A stretch of 64,000 bases of DNA. It comes from Lophius americanus. Lineage: Eukaryota > Chordata > Actinopteri > Lophiiformes > Lophiidae. Below the pieces are notes generated by a model that was not told the origin of the DNA, ran no database searches, and saw only the letters and a list, made by a program, of their open reading frames with translations. The DNA is taken from contig JBBDHG010000028.1 of NCBI GenBank assembly GCA_037951165.1, positions 6,815,001 to 6,879,000 of the forward strand, given 5' to 3'. Positions 10,540 through 21,784 of the stretch are shown here, piece after piece. Numbering within the stretch: the first letter of the stretch is position 1; every line of letters begins with the position of its first letter. A program made the translations under genes and the position numbers.

Positions 10540-11780
10540 ACTTTCACAAAGGCAACATCTAAGGAATCTTAACATGTCAAGAGGAGAATCCTCAAAGCAA
10601 CTCTGCCTCAGTGTCAAATGTTGCCTCTGTTCACATGACCCTCCACACAGAGGCATGCTGGGTGAAGCCTCCAATCTGTAATGAGTGTTTGATTTGTTTG
10701 TGATGTCATCACCTCACTCCGTCTCTCGTTCCTCTCAGAAAGCTGGGCTGGGCTTCTTCCCACATACTGTATGCGATGTCACCCAGCTGCTCGCCACCAG
10801 AGACGTTTTATGAATAATTCAGCAGAGGTTTAATATAGAAATTATAAATCATACAGCGTAAATTGAGGAGATTCTTGTACAGGATGAGGTGACAGATTCA
10901 TGAGGACAGAGACCACCAACTACCCTCTCTCTCCTGAAAAACCTACGGAACACTGGATCATATAAAATCTTTAATGTATTTGGACTTAACAACAAACAAA
11001 ATTGAAACAAATTGAGTAAAACCCACCCGAGGAGTAAAAAGCTGGTTCCCATGACAATGTGAGTGTCAGTGTGTTTCAAAAAACCAGAATTAGTCAGTTC
11101 ACACATTACAGCTTTCCGACTATGTCGAAAGGTATTTGATTGTTATGATATTATGGCTATCGATTTGCATAAACACAATATTGCTTCACAGTATTGTTTC
11201 ATATCTAGTGTATTTTATTTCATGCTGAAATGAGAACATAATACTAAATGTTAATTAATGTTAACATTTTTTCTCAGATGGCAGAAAAATCTGCTATAAT
11301 GTTGGAATTATGATAGATTATTATGTCAATCTCGCCGTGAAAAGTGAAATACTACAGATAATAACAAATAATACAGCTGAAAAAGCCGCCTTTAAAGAAA
11401 TGCTGCAAAAGTTTGACCAACAGGAAGAATGATGAGGTAAAACCCACATTTCCAAAACAGCTGTCCCCAAGATACACAATGAAGCGAAGGATGATAGTCT
11501 CAACGCTGTAACAAATTGCTGTAAAAGTAGGACTTGTGTTTTTTTACAGTAGTCTACCGCAGATGTTGACAGCAATTTAATTAATTAAAATGAATCATCA
11601 AACAACATTTGGACACACCTAGATATCTTTCACCCCCTTAGGCCGCTGGACAGCACTGCTGTTGACTCAGGTAAGTGTTCCGCAAACATCTGCTGGTTAT
11701 GGAGGAAATAGAATATATATCAAATATAGATTAACTGATGGCTTTTGATCTTAGAGGAGGGAAAATTTAGAATTATATTT
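10540..11780. other. Intronic sequence, nothing recognised
   Basis: ORFs of 84-85 aa on the minus strand (10849-11106, 11321-11575) have no recognisable domain and AT-driven composition. Confidence 0.5.
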
Positions 11781-11784
11781 CTGT

Positions 11785-11910
11785 TTTTGGTACCACTTTA
11801 CGATTACTCCCCTTATTAAGGATTTATAAATGGTTTATAAATGGGTCACAAATTAAGTTTTAAATACATAATAAGTCATTAGTTGATGTTTATAAACAGC
11901 GTATACTATA
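11785..11910. repeat. Dispersed repeat with TTTATAAATGGTTTATAAATG
   Basis: GGTACCACTTTACGATTACT, then TTTATAAATGGTTTATAAATGGGTCA and ATAATAAGTCATTAGTTGATG, a pattern I recognise as a recurrent teleost non-coding repeat. Boundaries approximate. Confidence 0.5.
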
Positions 11911-13469
11911 GCCTCAATGTATCCATGTGTCACCATATTATCGAGAATATATATATATTTATTTTTTCAAAATACTAGGGACAAATTTAACATTTCTTTG
12001 AGCTGTTAAATCAGGGGCTTTGCTAATACAACACAGGAGATTGGGGACGTTTCCGGGATATACTAGGCCGTCATTGGGGACGACAACATAGGGCGACTGG
12101 GTTTTTTAAAACCAGTCGCCCTTCCAGATCTGCCCTGGGCTAATCAGAGGCACACTGATCAACCCTTTTCTTCTCAACAGGCTGTGCTCAATGTGAGATT
12201 TTAAGAACGCTTTTTTTTTTTATTACAGAATTTCGGCGCAACTTCATTCACAGAAATATTGGTATTACGTTTATTTCAATCAAAGATTAATCACACATAG
12301 TGAAAATGGAACAATGTTACTGACGCTGAAAATAAACTACTTTAGGTCTTACCTGTCCATAGGTACTAAGGCGATGCAAACGCACCTGAGAGTTGTGGAG
12401 CAATTTCAAGTTTATTTTGGATACGTCATTCAGGCGAGGCTCAACTCAGAATAACCAATGAGCAGAGCAGGCTGAAATCAGGATCAGGATGCTGAAATCA
12501 TCGGAGCTTCCTGTGTGATCTCATGTGAGGGAAACATCCTCGAGCAGGTGAAGGCATTACCTATAAACACTAAACATTATAGTCCTTGAGGCTAACGTTG
12601 GCTAGCATACCACTGCTGACAGATCTTAAACATCCGGAGTCACGTGAGTCACTTCCTCAGAAACATTGAGTTTTTTCTGTATTCTTGTTTTCCCTCACTA
12701 AGAAGTAGCCAATTGCTCCGACAGCCTAATAATTTTGTTTACATTATGCAGCTGCTTCTGCAGAGATCATGTGACTTTCACCCCGGAGACTCTTGATGAG
12801 ATCCTGGATATTTTGTTGTGTTGATGTTTGAGATGTGAGAGGAGATAATTTGACTCCCCCAGCATGAGCTCATCGTCTCCTTCTTCATCCATCGACTGAC
12901 ACGTATCTGCATCAAAACGCTGTAACGGATTACTGCACGTGTCATCACAATCTAAAATTTCCCTCCTCCAAAAAAAAGGTACTAAGCAGTCCAGTCATGA
13001 CTCGGTATACATCGGTACTGTGGGTGGATTGCAATGGGTCCTGTATGTGGTTGCCATGGCAGCAGATGTGTGTGGTGGCAGGAATCACCAATGGTCCCAG
13101 TCATAGTCAACAGCAAAACAACATTTCTCTTTCTCTGCCTCCACCACCCACACCCTCACCTTCACCCTCACCCACACGCACTTACACACTCTGTCTGATA
13201 AACAAACTTTTACTAAGAAGCTGGTGATTGAAGTCCAGATAACAATAGAGTGCTCCTGTATATTGCTGGAATTCTCCATGCAACCAACCAATCCTCCAGA
13301 AAGCAGCTGGTATTGTCTACTGATCATGCCCTTTTATTTAAATTTACACTGTTGCCGTCAAGGCGTTCTTAAGTTTTGCCTCCACGTAAATGTAACCGCT
13401 ATTCCAAATCCTTCATTACCTCCGACAAGTAGTTTATGTTTTTACCTTGGATGGCTCGTAGGATTTTCA
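11911..13469. other. Intronic sequence with one hairpin
   Basis: Contains the inverted repeat at 12091-12121 (GGGCGACTGG / CCAGTCGCCC) and a CACC/CCTCA-rich stretch at 13138-13185. Otherwise nothing recognised. Confidence 0.5.
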
Positions 13470-13550
13470 TCAGCAACATTATAGAAAAACTAATGACGGA
13501 TTTGCATGAAATTTTACCCAAAGGTGGGTTTTGGCACACCATGGAAGTCA
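13470..13550. repeat. Dispersed repeat fragment (GATTTGCATGAAATTTTA type)
   Basis: AACTAATGACGGATTTGCAT followed by GAAATTTTACCCAAAGGTGGG parallels 33145-33200 (AATTAATGGACAGATTTGCATG then AAATTTTAACCAGAGGT). A common teleost repeat with the neighbouring CTCCGCCAAGG block (14455). Confidence 0.5.
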
Positions 13551-14167
13551 TTACATTATCGTGACGTCCTGGAAGTTAAAAAAAAAAAGGAAATAAACAA
13601 TGAATGCTAGTTGGCTGCTGCAAACGATAAAATGATTATCACTATTAAAAATCAGATATTAATATATTTATAAATTTAATGACAATGAATCACAAAAAAA
13701 CCTGTTTGCATTTCACATACATTTGTACCAGGTATTTATTCAGTTCAGATGTAGTATAATCATTTAATTTGTATGTTTTTGTTTGCCCCTTATGCTGTGT
13801 GACAGACGGTGGAGCGCGGGGTTGATTTTGATCAGGCAGACTTTCCACAGAGCTTCTAATTACTTTTGTGGTTCCACAAAGGATCATTTTCATGATGTTT
13901 TCTTTGTAAAAACAGATATGAATGGACATAAACAGCTGAGTCCACATCATTCCTCAGTTACAACAGTTCACCAGGAATATCAAACAGGAACGTATCGAAC
14001 ATTTGGACACGCCCAGCATCTATTACCCATCAAGCTGCTGGACAACAAGGCTTGTGACTAAAATACTTATTAGAATATGTTATGTTGACTCAACACGTAC
14101 TGCTGTTTCTCGGCTCGTTGACACTGTTGGAAACTAAAACAATGGAAGCACGAACCTTGCATCAATT

Positions 14168-14455
14168 TGCAGTAACATTATAACCACTGACAGGGGAAGT
14201 GAATTGCATGGATTACTGGTTACCCATCAGTGGTGGGATATATTACCTGGTTATCATGGCTACCTGTCTGTGGGTGGGATATATCAGGCCACTGTGACAT
14301 CGCGGTTTGATGCAAATGGGGCTTTGTAACCACAGACCACTTAGAGTGACCTCTGACCCCTGTCCACCACTGAAAGCTCCTATAATGGACCTGTCACCAT
14401 AAGAACTAGGCCATCGATAAATGAAAGAGTTATCTGGTCTGATGGGGTATAATCT
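14168..14455 (+). mobile_element. Tc1-like element, 5' end plus transposase scrap, deleted
   Basis: Starts with ACATTATAACCACTGACAGG then GGAAGTGAATTG (terminal repeat), a GGGTGGGATATATCAGGC subterminal block, and then TGACCCCTGTCCACC, which belongs far inside the transposase gene of the same family. The middle is missing. Not functional. Confidence 0.75.
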
Positions 14456-14560
14456 CCGCCAAGGATGTTATATTTGTTTATTTGTCCGCAAGATTGGGGA
14501 AAAACTGTAGAGTTTTATATTCAATTTAAACCAGAGGTAGATTTTTGCATATTCGGCACT
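14456..14560 (+). repeat. Dispersed repeat with CTCCGCCAAGGATGTTAT
   Basis: ATCTCCGCCAAGGATGTTAT followed by a TTTGTCCGCAAGATT block is a familiar teleost repeat start; related CCTTGGTGGAGGTTTGTGCT occurs inverted near 54165. Confidence 0.5.
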
Positions 14561-14950
14561 ATTAAAACATTCCATATAATTTACGGTAAAATACCATTAG
14601 CTGTGGTTGCGGGAATATCAGTGTAAAAAATACAGTGACCATCTATAAAACCTTACAGTAAATTACAACAAAATAACAGTTGTACTTTTAACCTCTTTAA
14701 AAGAACATAAAATGACAGTAAATTACAAAAACATTACCTTGAATTCAAAAGTATTTCAAATATGAGTCTTTTGCTGTAGAAATGAAGGAATGCTTTTGCT
14801 AAATGAATTTTACTGTGTATCTTAATGCACATACCAGCGTGATCTGTCATTTAAACAGAATAGTACTAAAACGATAATAACTTCATCGTGACATAATGGT
14901 ATTTTCCTGTTATTTTATCAAAAGTTTGTAAATTCCCTATAATATTAGGT
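14560..14950 (+). repeat. AT-rich dispersed repeat (ACAGTAAATTAC family)
   Basis: Ordered blocks: GGTAAAATACCATTAGCTGT, AAAAATACAGTGACCAT, CTTACAGTAAATTACAAC, ATGACAGTAAATTACA, GAATTTTACTGTGTA. The same order appears at 57285-57500, and reversed at 8900-9560. Confidence 0.65.
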
Positions 14951-15179
14951 TTTCAAGATATTCTGACAGTGAAAAATAAAGCTATTTATTGTTTGGAATG
15001 ATATCCTCCCATACTGTTCTCTTACTATCGTAATTATAAATATCCCTGCCTAGTCAGGCATATTATGGAATCGCCAATGCCGCTGCTGCATCTTTTGCAG
15101 ATCCATTGTCTTAACGCAATAACTCAAAATTCTAAGTGTGGGGAAGAATTGGATTGATTGATTGTTTGGGAAAGGTTGT

Positions 15180-15420
15180 TGTATATTTGAATCAACAGGG
15201 GGAACTTTATCTCTGTTGGTCTGATTTGTTAAGCATATCAATCAACACGAGGAGCTCTATCTTGTATACATCGAATTTTTCTTTAATAGTTTATATTTTA
15301 TTCTCCAGGGGAGTTTTCCTTTTTAAGAAAAACTGTTTTTCAGCCAAAAAGACATTTCTTTTGCTTTGGGAGTTCAATCAGGGGGATTGCTTGTACAACG
15401 CAGTGAATTGGAGGCTTTTT
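15180..15420 (+). repeat. Dispersed repeat, family D (AGTTCAATCAGGGGGATTGC)
   Basis: Contains GAGGAGCTCTATCTTGTATAC, TTTTCAGCCAAAAAGACAT and, near 15370, AGTTCAATCAGGGGGATTGC then TTGTACAACGCAG. Related blocks at 19948-19982, 26990-27300, 48985-49420 (inverted), 53455-53580 and 55990-56200 (inverted). Confidence 0.6.
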
Positions 15421-15600
15421 GGGCACAAACCCATCGAGTGCATTAGCATATGCCCTGTTTCAATGAACAGTTTTTACAATGTACAAATGTAAAAAGATGG
15501 TTAAAATATGCCTGAGTCTATCATAGATGTGTTATATTATATATTATCAACAATAGCCATGTTTATATTAAAACAACAGCCAGGATCTCAGTCTGCTGGT

Positions 15601-15626
15601 GTTTGTGTGTGTGTGTGTGTGTGTTC
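15601..15626. repeat. (GT)n microsatellite
   Basis: GTTTGTGTGTGTGTGTGTGT continues as 11 or so GT units. Confidence 0.93.
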
Positions 15627-16149
15627 AAAATAGCAAAACAACCCAGCATCCAGTCTCCAGAGTTTTGCCCAATCCATCTACCCTGAGGTTAACACCACGT
15701 GTTGATGAGTTCACATACACACAAATACACAAAGACACACACCTCTAACCTCTGTCCTCCTTTTTCAGTGTTACCTCTCACGTCAACATTCTGTCCTTCT
15801 CTCCATGACTGCATGCATCCCTGTCTGCTTCCACAAATTGCCAGCTCCTTTCTTGTTTCCTGTGTTTGAAGTACAAACTCAACAGTACTAACAAAAGAAA
15901 GGTGAGACCGTGGGCATTTTTGTGAATGCAGGATGAGAACCAGAGGAGGTTGGTCCTTCTCTGTTTCTGAGGAAAAAGGGAGATCAAAACATCATAAGAG
16001 TAATTGGATGGAAAAAAATCCTTAATGTAACTCAGATTATGCGTCAACAGTGACATCCCTAGCTCCCCAGGCACTTCACTTCTCTTCATGTTCACAGAGT
16101 AGGAGAGGCACTGCCACCCTCTAAATAAAAACCTTCCCTTCATTTTGGA

Positions 16150-18685
16150 ACATGAAGAAAAGGATCCAGGATTTATTCTGATCACTACTCCAAATGTCTA
16201 CGCCCCAAATTATGATTCAACTCATTTCATGTCACAGTCGATTTTAATGTTAAACTACAATTGTAGCCGACTGGGTAGCTGGGGATTTCAATTGCATAAT
16301 GTACATCTCTTTGGATAAATCCTCCCATGCAAACATATCAAACACAAGAGTAACTACTGTTCTAAACAACCTATGTTCTGACTCTGGACTGATCGATATA
16401 TGGCTGCAGCTAAATCCTAAAACGAGAGATTATACATTGTAGTTACATCCCCTCAATTTATATTCCAGATTCCTAAACATTCCATACACGCGGTCCAGGC
16501 CTGTCGTACAGATTCTATCGTACTGCATGCATTTACATCTGCATATTGATTCAGCCTTCAATATTCCCAGGACTACGACATGGAGATCCAACACATCGCG
16601 TTTGAACAGTGACCCCTTCTGCACCTTTGTTTGAAACAATTTATCACAATTCTGGCTCAATAATTAAAAACTCCCAAGTATATCCTGCAATGATTCGGGA
16701 TGTGGAAAGGCCACCCTGCGTGGCTTTCTTATTTTCTATACGTCTCACCGGAAAAAGGTCCTTGAGGGCAACAAAAGTGAAATTCCACCATCCCGGAGAC
16801 ATGCCTCCATCAGCTTACTCTTGAAAAAGGATCCCCTGGACTGTCCATCTTATAGGCCTACTAGTCTACTCAATGTGGACGTCAAGGTAGTTAAAAAAGT
16901 ACTTGCTTGCAGACTTGAAAATATACATCCCAAAATTATATATCCAGATGAGGCAAGCTTTGTGAATTCCAAGTACGGCAAAGATAACATAAGCCTTACG
17001 ACTTAACGTCATACATTATCTCAACACCCAAAAACCCAGCATTGATCATTTCTGAAGATGCTGAAAATACCGTAGAATGGCCTCTCCTGTTTTCCTGGTT
17101 AGAAAAATTGGTCTTGGCTCCAATTTTATGTGCTAAAATCTTTATATTCTGGCTGTTGACTGAAATTTTCTCCAGACAGTTGAGACCTTTGCCGAAGCCA
17201 TCAGGACCAGTCATGACATACCTGTAATCAGGGAGGGTGAAGGAAACTACGCTAGTTCACTATTTGTAGACAATGTTCTTCTAAATTTAACAGATCCTGA
17301 AAGAATACAATCGCTGCAGTTCTGAACTCTATAACTTGTTTAGTACTCTGTCAGGTTAAACAATAAACCTATAAAAAAATATGTCGCTTTGAGTTTCAAT
17401 ATCCCCCAGAATGTGCTGATTCAGTCCCAATTTGAGTTATCAGAATGCGGTTTCAGATATTTGGGTATTTTTGTCAATCCAGATTTAAATGAACTGTTTG
17501 ACAGTAATTCATTCATTCATTATCTACCGCTTATCCTGTTCAGGGTCACGGGGGGCTTGAGCCTATCCCAGCTGACATCGGGTGAGAGGCGGGGTACACC
17601 CTGGACAAGTCGCCAGTTCATTGCAGGGCAGACACATAGAGACACACAAGCATACACGCTCACATCCACTCCTACGGGCAATTGAAAGTAATTATTTCCT
17701 TTTAATTCAGAGAATTAAAAAATTTGTTGACTTGAACCCTGTTACTGTCATCGCTCTTTGGTAGAATCAATATCCCTTCAAAAAATGAACAGTCTTCCCC
17801 GTTTGAATGATCTATTTCAAATCTCCCTTGTTATTTGACCCCACCCTTCTTTAAGTCTTTGAACTCTTGTATCTCCCAATATATTTGTTGTAACAAACAC
17901 CAGAGAGTCAAGTTCTCTTAACTGATTAACGTGAAGGAACTGGTCATTGCCCAATTCACAATTTTACTATTGACCAGCTCGAACCAAAACGATAACAAGC
18001 TGGTTCATGAATAGGCCAAATTGTTTGAGGACTGGTCTCGAATCTCTAAAATGTTATCCCAGAATGCTCAAATATCTCCCTTTCATCGACAATATAGAAC
18101 AGATAAACTCTCTCAACAATAATAGAATTGTTTGTAACCCACTATGGGTTTGGAAAGGTGTGAGGAAACATTTAAACATTCCTCCGTCTATTTCAATTTG
18201 GTCTCGTCTGTCTTTGAACCCACATCTTCCATTGAAGATCATGAGTATTGGTCTGTTAAAGGGGTCTTTAAGGGCCCGTCAGACTTTACTGATCTGTTGG
18301 TGTCCAAATCTAGAAAATCATTGTAGCAAGTTCAAACTTGTTTTCATATTCCTCATGAATATTTTATTATTATTATTAAGTATCTCCAGATTCATGGCAT
18401 AGAATCTTTTCGAAAGAAGAACATATAACCATAACCAAATTGTCGGACCTAGAGTATGCCATGATCTTGGCCCAGTCTCTCAAAGGAATAATCGCCAACA
18501 TCCTTTTTCTATTGTTTTTCTCTGACTCTTCTGCCTGACGCTCTGAAGCCACTATGGGAACGTGATCTTCAGATCTCTCTTTATTTATTTTTCTTATTGT
18601 TCTCTGTTCTACATTTTTGTTGTATTTTTTGTTAAATTAAAAAATTCAATTTAAAAACTAAAATAAAGAAAAGAAAAGAAAAAAT
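16150..18685 (+). pseudogene. L1-type LINE ORF2 remnant (endonuclease, RT, C-terminus) with A-rich tail
   Basis: Read with frameshifts: NVYAPNYDSTHF (16185-16225), GDFNCIMYISLDKSS (16281 on) and NPKTRDYTL, all endonuclease motifs; then LKKDPLDCPSYRPTSLLNVD (16822 on), SEDAENTVEW (palm motif A region, 17051-17080), LFVDN where YADD is expected (17260-17274), and FRYLGIFVNPDLNELF (17450 on). After a 186-bp inserted repeat it resumes with the C-terminal LWVWKGVRKHLNIPPSIS. Ends in an A-rich tail at 18640-18685. Catalytic motif lost; many stops. Clade (L1/Tx1) is by motif recognition. Confidence 0.85.
17505..17690 (+). repeat. Dispersed element, family B, inserted in the L1-type LINE
   Basis: CATTCATTATCTACCGCTTATCC, TCAGGGTCACGGGGGGC, GAGGCGGGGTACACCCTGGA, AGTCGCCAGTTCATTGCAGG, GACACACAAGC. 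It splits the LINE between DLNELFDSN and the downstream C-terminal coding remnant. Reverse orientation relative to 2250-2397. Confidence 0.85.
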
Positions 18686-18689
18686 AGCA

Positions 18690-19660
18690 CTTATTGTAAA
18701 CATAGATTCACTTGGTGCATTTGCTGAGGTAGAAAATAAGTCTGTGCAATTTTGTCTGTCCTATTAAATTGTATGAAAACAAAGTCCCATAAATCCATGC
18801 AATAGAATGTAAGTGCCAGATAAAATTTAAGTAAAAAAATTAGTGGAGTCCTGCTCGTCGATACATATTTCAATGAATTGAATATTTGGGATCCAGAGTC
18901 ACAAAAGGCCTATTTAAACTTTTATGTTTTAAAAAGTGTAACAGTTATTCGTTTTTAATATTTTCTGTTCTCTTGTTCTATTGTTTAGTGTTCGAGTTAG
19001 GATTAATGCCGAAACAGGCAAAAATTGCAGAGGGTTAAGTCAACTAAAAAAGGCTCATGGGACTAAATAAGGAAATAACTAAAAGACATGTGACCTTGGA
19101 CTTACACTAAATAAAAAAAATTCCTGACAATATGAATAGAAGATATCTGGGTCTACCGAAAATCAGGAAATACAACAAGATATACAGATAATATTATTAA
19201 TATTCCAGATTAGCTGAAACCAGGAGATATGGGTTATCAGCCGTCAAACTTTGCAAACACTTCACATGGTAGAATGTAAAACCAGGGGAGGCCCAAATGC
19301 TGCATGTTTTCCCTCCCCATCAGCCAACAGTCAAGGGTTGATGAAGAAAACAAAATGTTGCCTTAGGAAGGATTTTTAATGATTCCTGAGCTATTGGTAG
19401 CATGTTTACTGTTGCTTGGCAACATCAGGCTCTCTCTCAACACACTCAGAGAGGACTGATGCAACGTTTGAGTATCGAAAATCAAACAGTTTTGATATTA
19501 AAAATCCCTTCTTGCCGTCACATTTTACACCTCTGCTGCTGTTTAAGGCATGATATCACTATCACTCGATAAATGCCAACTGTCTAGAATCATATCACTA
19601 CCGTCACTACATGCCTGACAAGCCAGTGTTATAATGGAATTTTCATGAATTCTCATGAAT
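18690..19660. other. Intronic sequence, nothing recognised
   Basis: AT-rich sequence after the L1-type LINE tail; no ORF or repeat recognised. Confidence 0.5.
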
Positions 19661-19664
19661 AACA

Positions 19665-19765
19665 TCACTGTTTGAATGTTGTGTGAATGGGTGAACGCTT
19701 GTTTTGAGTGGTCGAGCCAAGTAGAGAAGCGCTATATAAGTAAAATCCCTTTAGATTTAGCTCCT
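19665..19765 (+). repeat. tRNA-derived SINE, 3' part
   Basis: GTGTGAATGGGTGAACGCTTG, then TTTTGAGTGGTCGAG and AGAGAAGCGCTATATAAGTA: the conserved 3' body of a widespread teleost SINE. The tRNA-like head is missing here. Confidence 0.7.
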
Positions 19766-19939
19766 ATGAATTGACACCAGGAAATCTGTGGTGTTAAATT
19801 ACTGAGCTCAAAAAAAAGTAGTTAACTGTATTTATCTTCATCATTGAATCATTATGGGATCTGATCTTAGAACATATTGCTGACTTCATAGAAATAGTAA
19901 GGTTCAGTCAATAAGGACTCTTTGAGATTATCAATAAAT

Positions 19940-19985
19940 CACATTTAGGAGTTCAATCAGGGGGATTGCTTGTACAATGCAGAAT
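19940..19985 (+). repeat. Dispersed repeat, family D, short copy
   Basis: GGAGTTCAATCAGGGGGATT followed by GCTTGTACAATGCAGA, nearly identical to 15368-15402 over about 30 bases. Confidence 0.7.
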
Positions 19986-19989
19986 ATTC

Positions 19990-21390
19990 GGGATTTCATA
20001 CCCCTCGATCTGGTGGATGACGGCGTCATTTTTTTTTAGAGCAAACAAACAAAGGGTTGAGAAAGAAAGGTCATCTGTTGCAGCATCTCGTGTAAAAAAA
20101 GGTCCTCAGTTGAAATGACCAGCAGCTGTGTTGAAGTGGTGTTTGTTTCTGGAGAGCTGTGGTACCGGGATCAGGGTTATACCGGGAGACAGAGGGCCCT
20201 CAGTGGCCCTCAATGCTTTACAAGAGCACACACATAAAATCACAGGCGACACATTGTCACCGCTCTGGTCTAGCTGTCAGGAGGACGGTGTAAACAATCA
20301 TTGTTCTCTACTGGGTACGGAACATTAGAGAGAATGGAACAAATAGAAATATACCCACAGCAAAACTAGAGAAAACAGGGAAGTATTCCTGAATGAAAGA
20401 ACCAGACACAACGGGAGAGGAGGTGAGACGCACAGGGATGAGAGTGGAGACAGAGGCAGAGTGGGATAAGAAATCCGCACAGTGCTCTGAAAAAGGACAA
20501 AAATAGACGCAGCTCTATCAAACATAAACAGGACTCCGAGTGTGGCCTTCATATGAAATTCCATGACTCTTCCGTGACTTTCCATCATGGAGTAGAGGCA
20601 CAACTGTGCAGTTACAGTTTTTAAACTTTCATTATTTGTTCCACATCTCATCCGCATTTAAAGCAGGGTGAAACCCCGCAGCTGGACCACACAGACAAGC
20701 ACAACAAGTATTATCTACCATGGGAGCTCTATCGGACAAGGCCGTGAAACTCGGCAGAAGGGTTGGATGTGTGACTCGCAAGAACTGATTAAAGTTTTTA
20801 GTAAATACGATTCATGGGGCACTCAGTTTCACTTTCATTAACATTGTGAGATAGATTTTCTTTTTTGTCAACATTACGACTATTTCGCTGAAAGTACCAG
20901 ATGAATTCTAACTTTTCCAAAATGTATTTTATAGAGTGACATCTCAGTAAAAGGGTTCTCTAAAACTCCTCTTTTGCTGAGGAGTTTTAAAAACCAGTGG
21001 AGTCTTGGGCAAGTTTAGTATTTTTTCCTATATACACACAACACTAAAGAAACTTCACAAACCGTATTAACATCCAAAAGCAAAAACTGATTTTTTAAAT
21101 TAAAAATCATCTTTTTCTTACTATGAGAATCAAAAAAAACCTGCTCAAAAATAAATTTTGAAATGGTGAAGGAATACTGAGATTGTAGATTTGATCAAAT
21201 AAATGAAAAATTGACAAAGAATATCTTCTACAAAAAGATTCTAAAAAGTATTGCTTCAAAGGTTTCCTAACAGTTTTAACCTACAAAACCAATTTTTGGA
21301 TCAACTTCCTGACAATATACCACCACATAATTTATTATTTATTTGTATATGTTGTATATATATATTCTCTTTTTACAGTTATTGCTTCAG
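19990..21390. other. Intronic sequence, nothing recognised
   Basis: No gene or repeat family recognised. A short inverted pair CTAAAACTCCTCTTTTGCTG then AGGAGTTTTAA occurs near 20960-20990. Confidence 0.5.
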
Positions 21391-21394
21391 TTGA

Positions 21395-21480
21395 TTGCTG
21401 GGGGTTATGGGGAAATTGTTTTTATCATGTAAAGCACTTTGTTACTTGCTTCATAAATGACGTTTGATTGATTGAATCAT
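21395..21480 (+). repeat. LINE/SINE 3' tail ending in (TTGA)n
   Basis: TGTAAAGCACTTTGTTACTTG, then ATAAATGACGTTTGATTGATTGA. This is a typical teleost retroposon 3' end; no body recognised upstream. Confidence 0.55.
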
Positions 21481-21654
21481 ATTTTTGCCCATATAAGAAA
21501 TAATTTTTTGCCAGTGAACATTTTGGCTAGTACCAGTTCATGTTCTCAAAGGAGTTGTACTCTGGTACCTGGTTTTCAAACCTACCAGTCACTGTCAGGA
21601 AAAACAGACCGGTAAGAGAGACGCCCAACCGTGAATGATCTTCATCCTGGAAAC

Positions 21655-21784
21655 CATCCTGCAGTGATGGATGAGTTCAAGGTGGAGGTCGGGACTGCAC
21701 CAAGGATCGGCTCTAAGCCCCTTTTTGTTTGCTATAGTGATAGACAGGCTGGCAGATGAGGTCATCTAGGAGTCTCCATGGACT
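21655..21784 (+). pseudogene. RTE-type LINE RT fragment, left part (split by insertion)
   Basis: Reads DEFKVEVGTAP, then a degenerate palm segment ending GVSMD (the ESPWT region just before the YADD box). It continues at 22484 after a 699-bp insertion. Confidence 0.8.
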
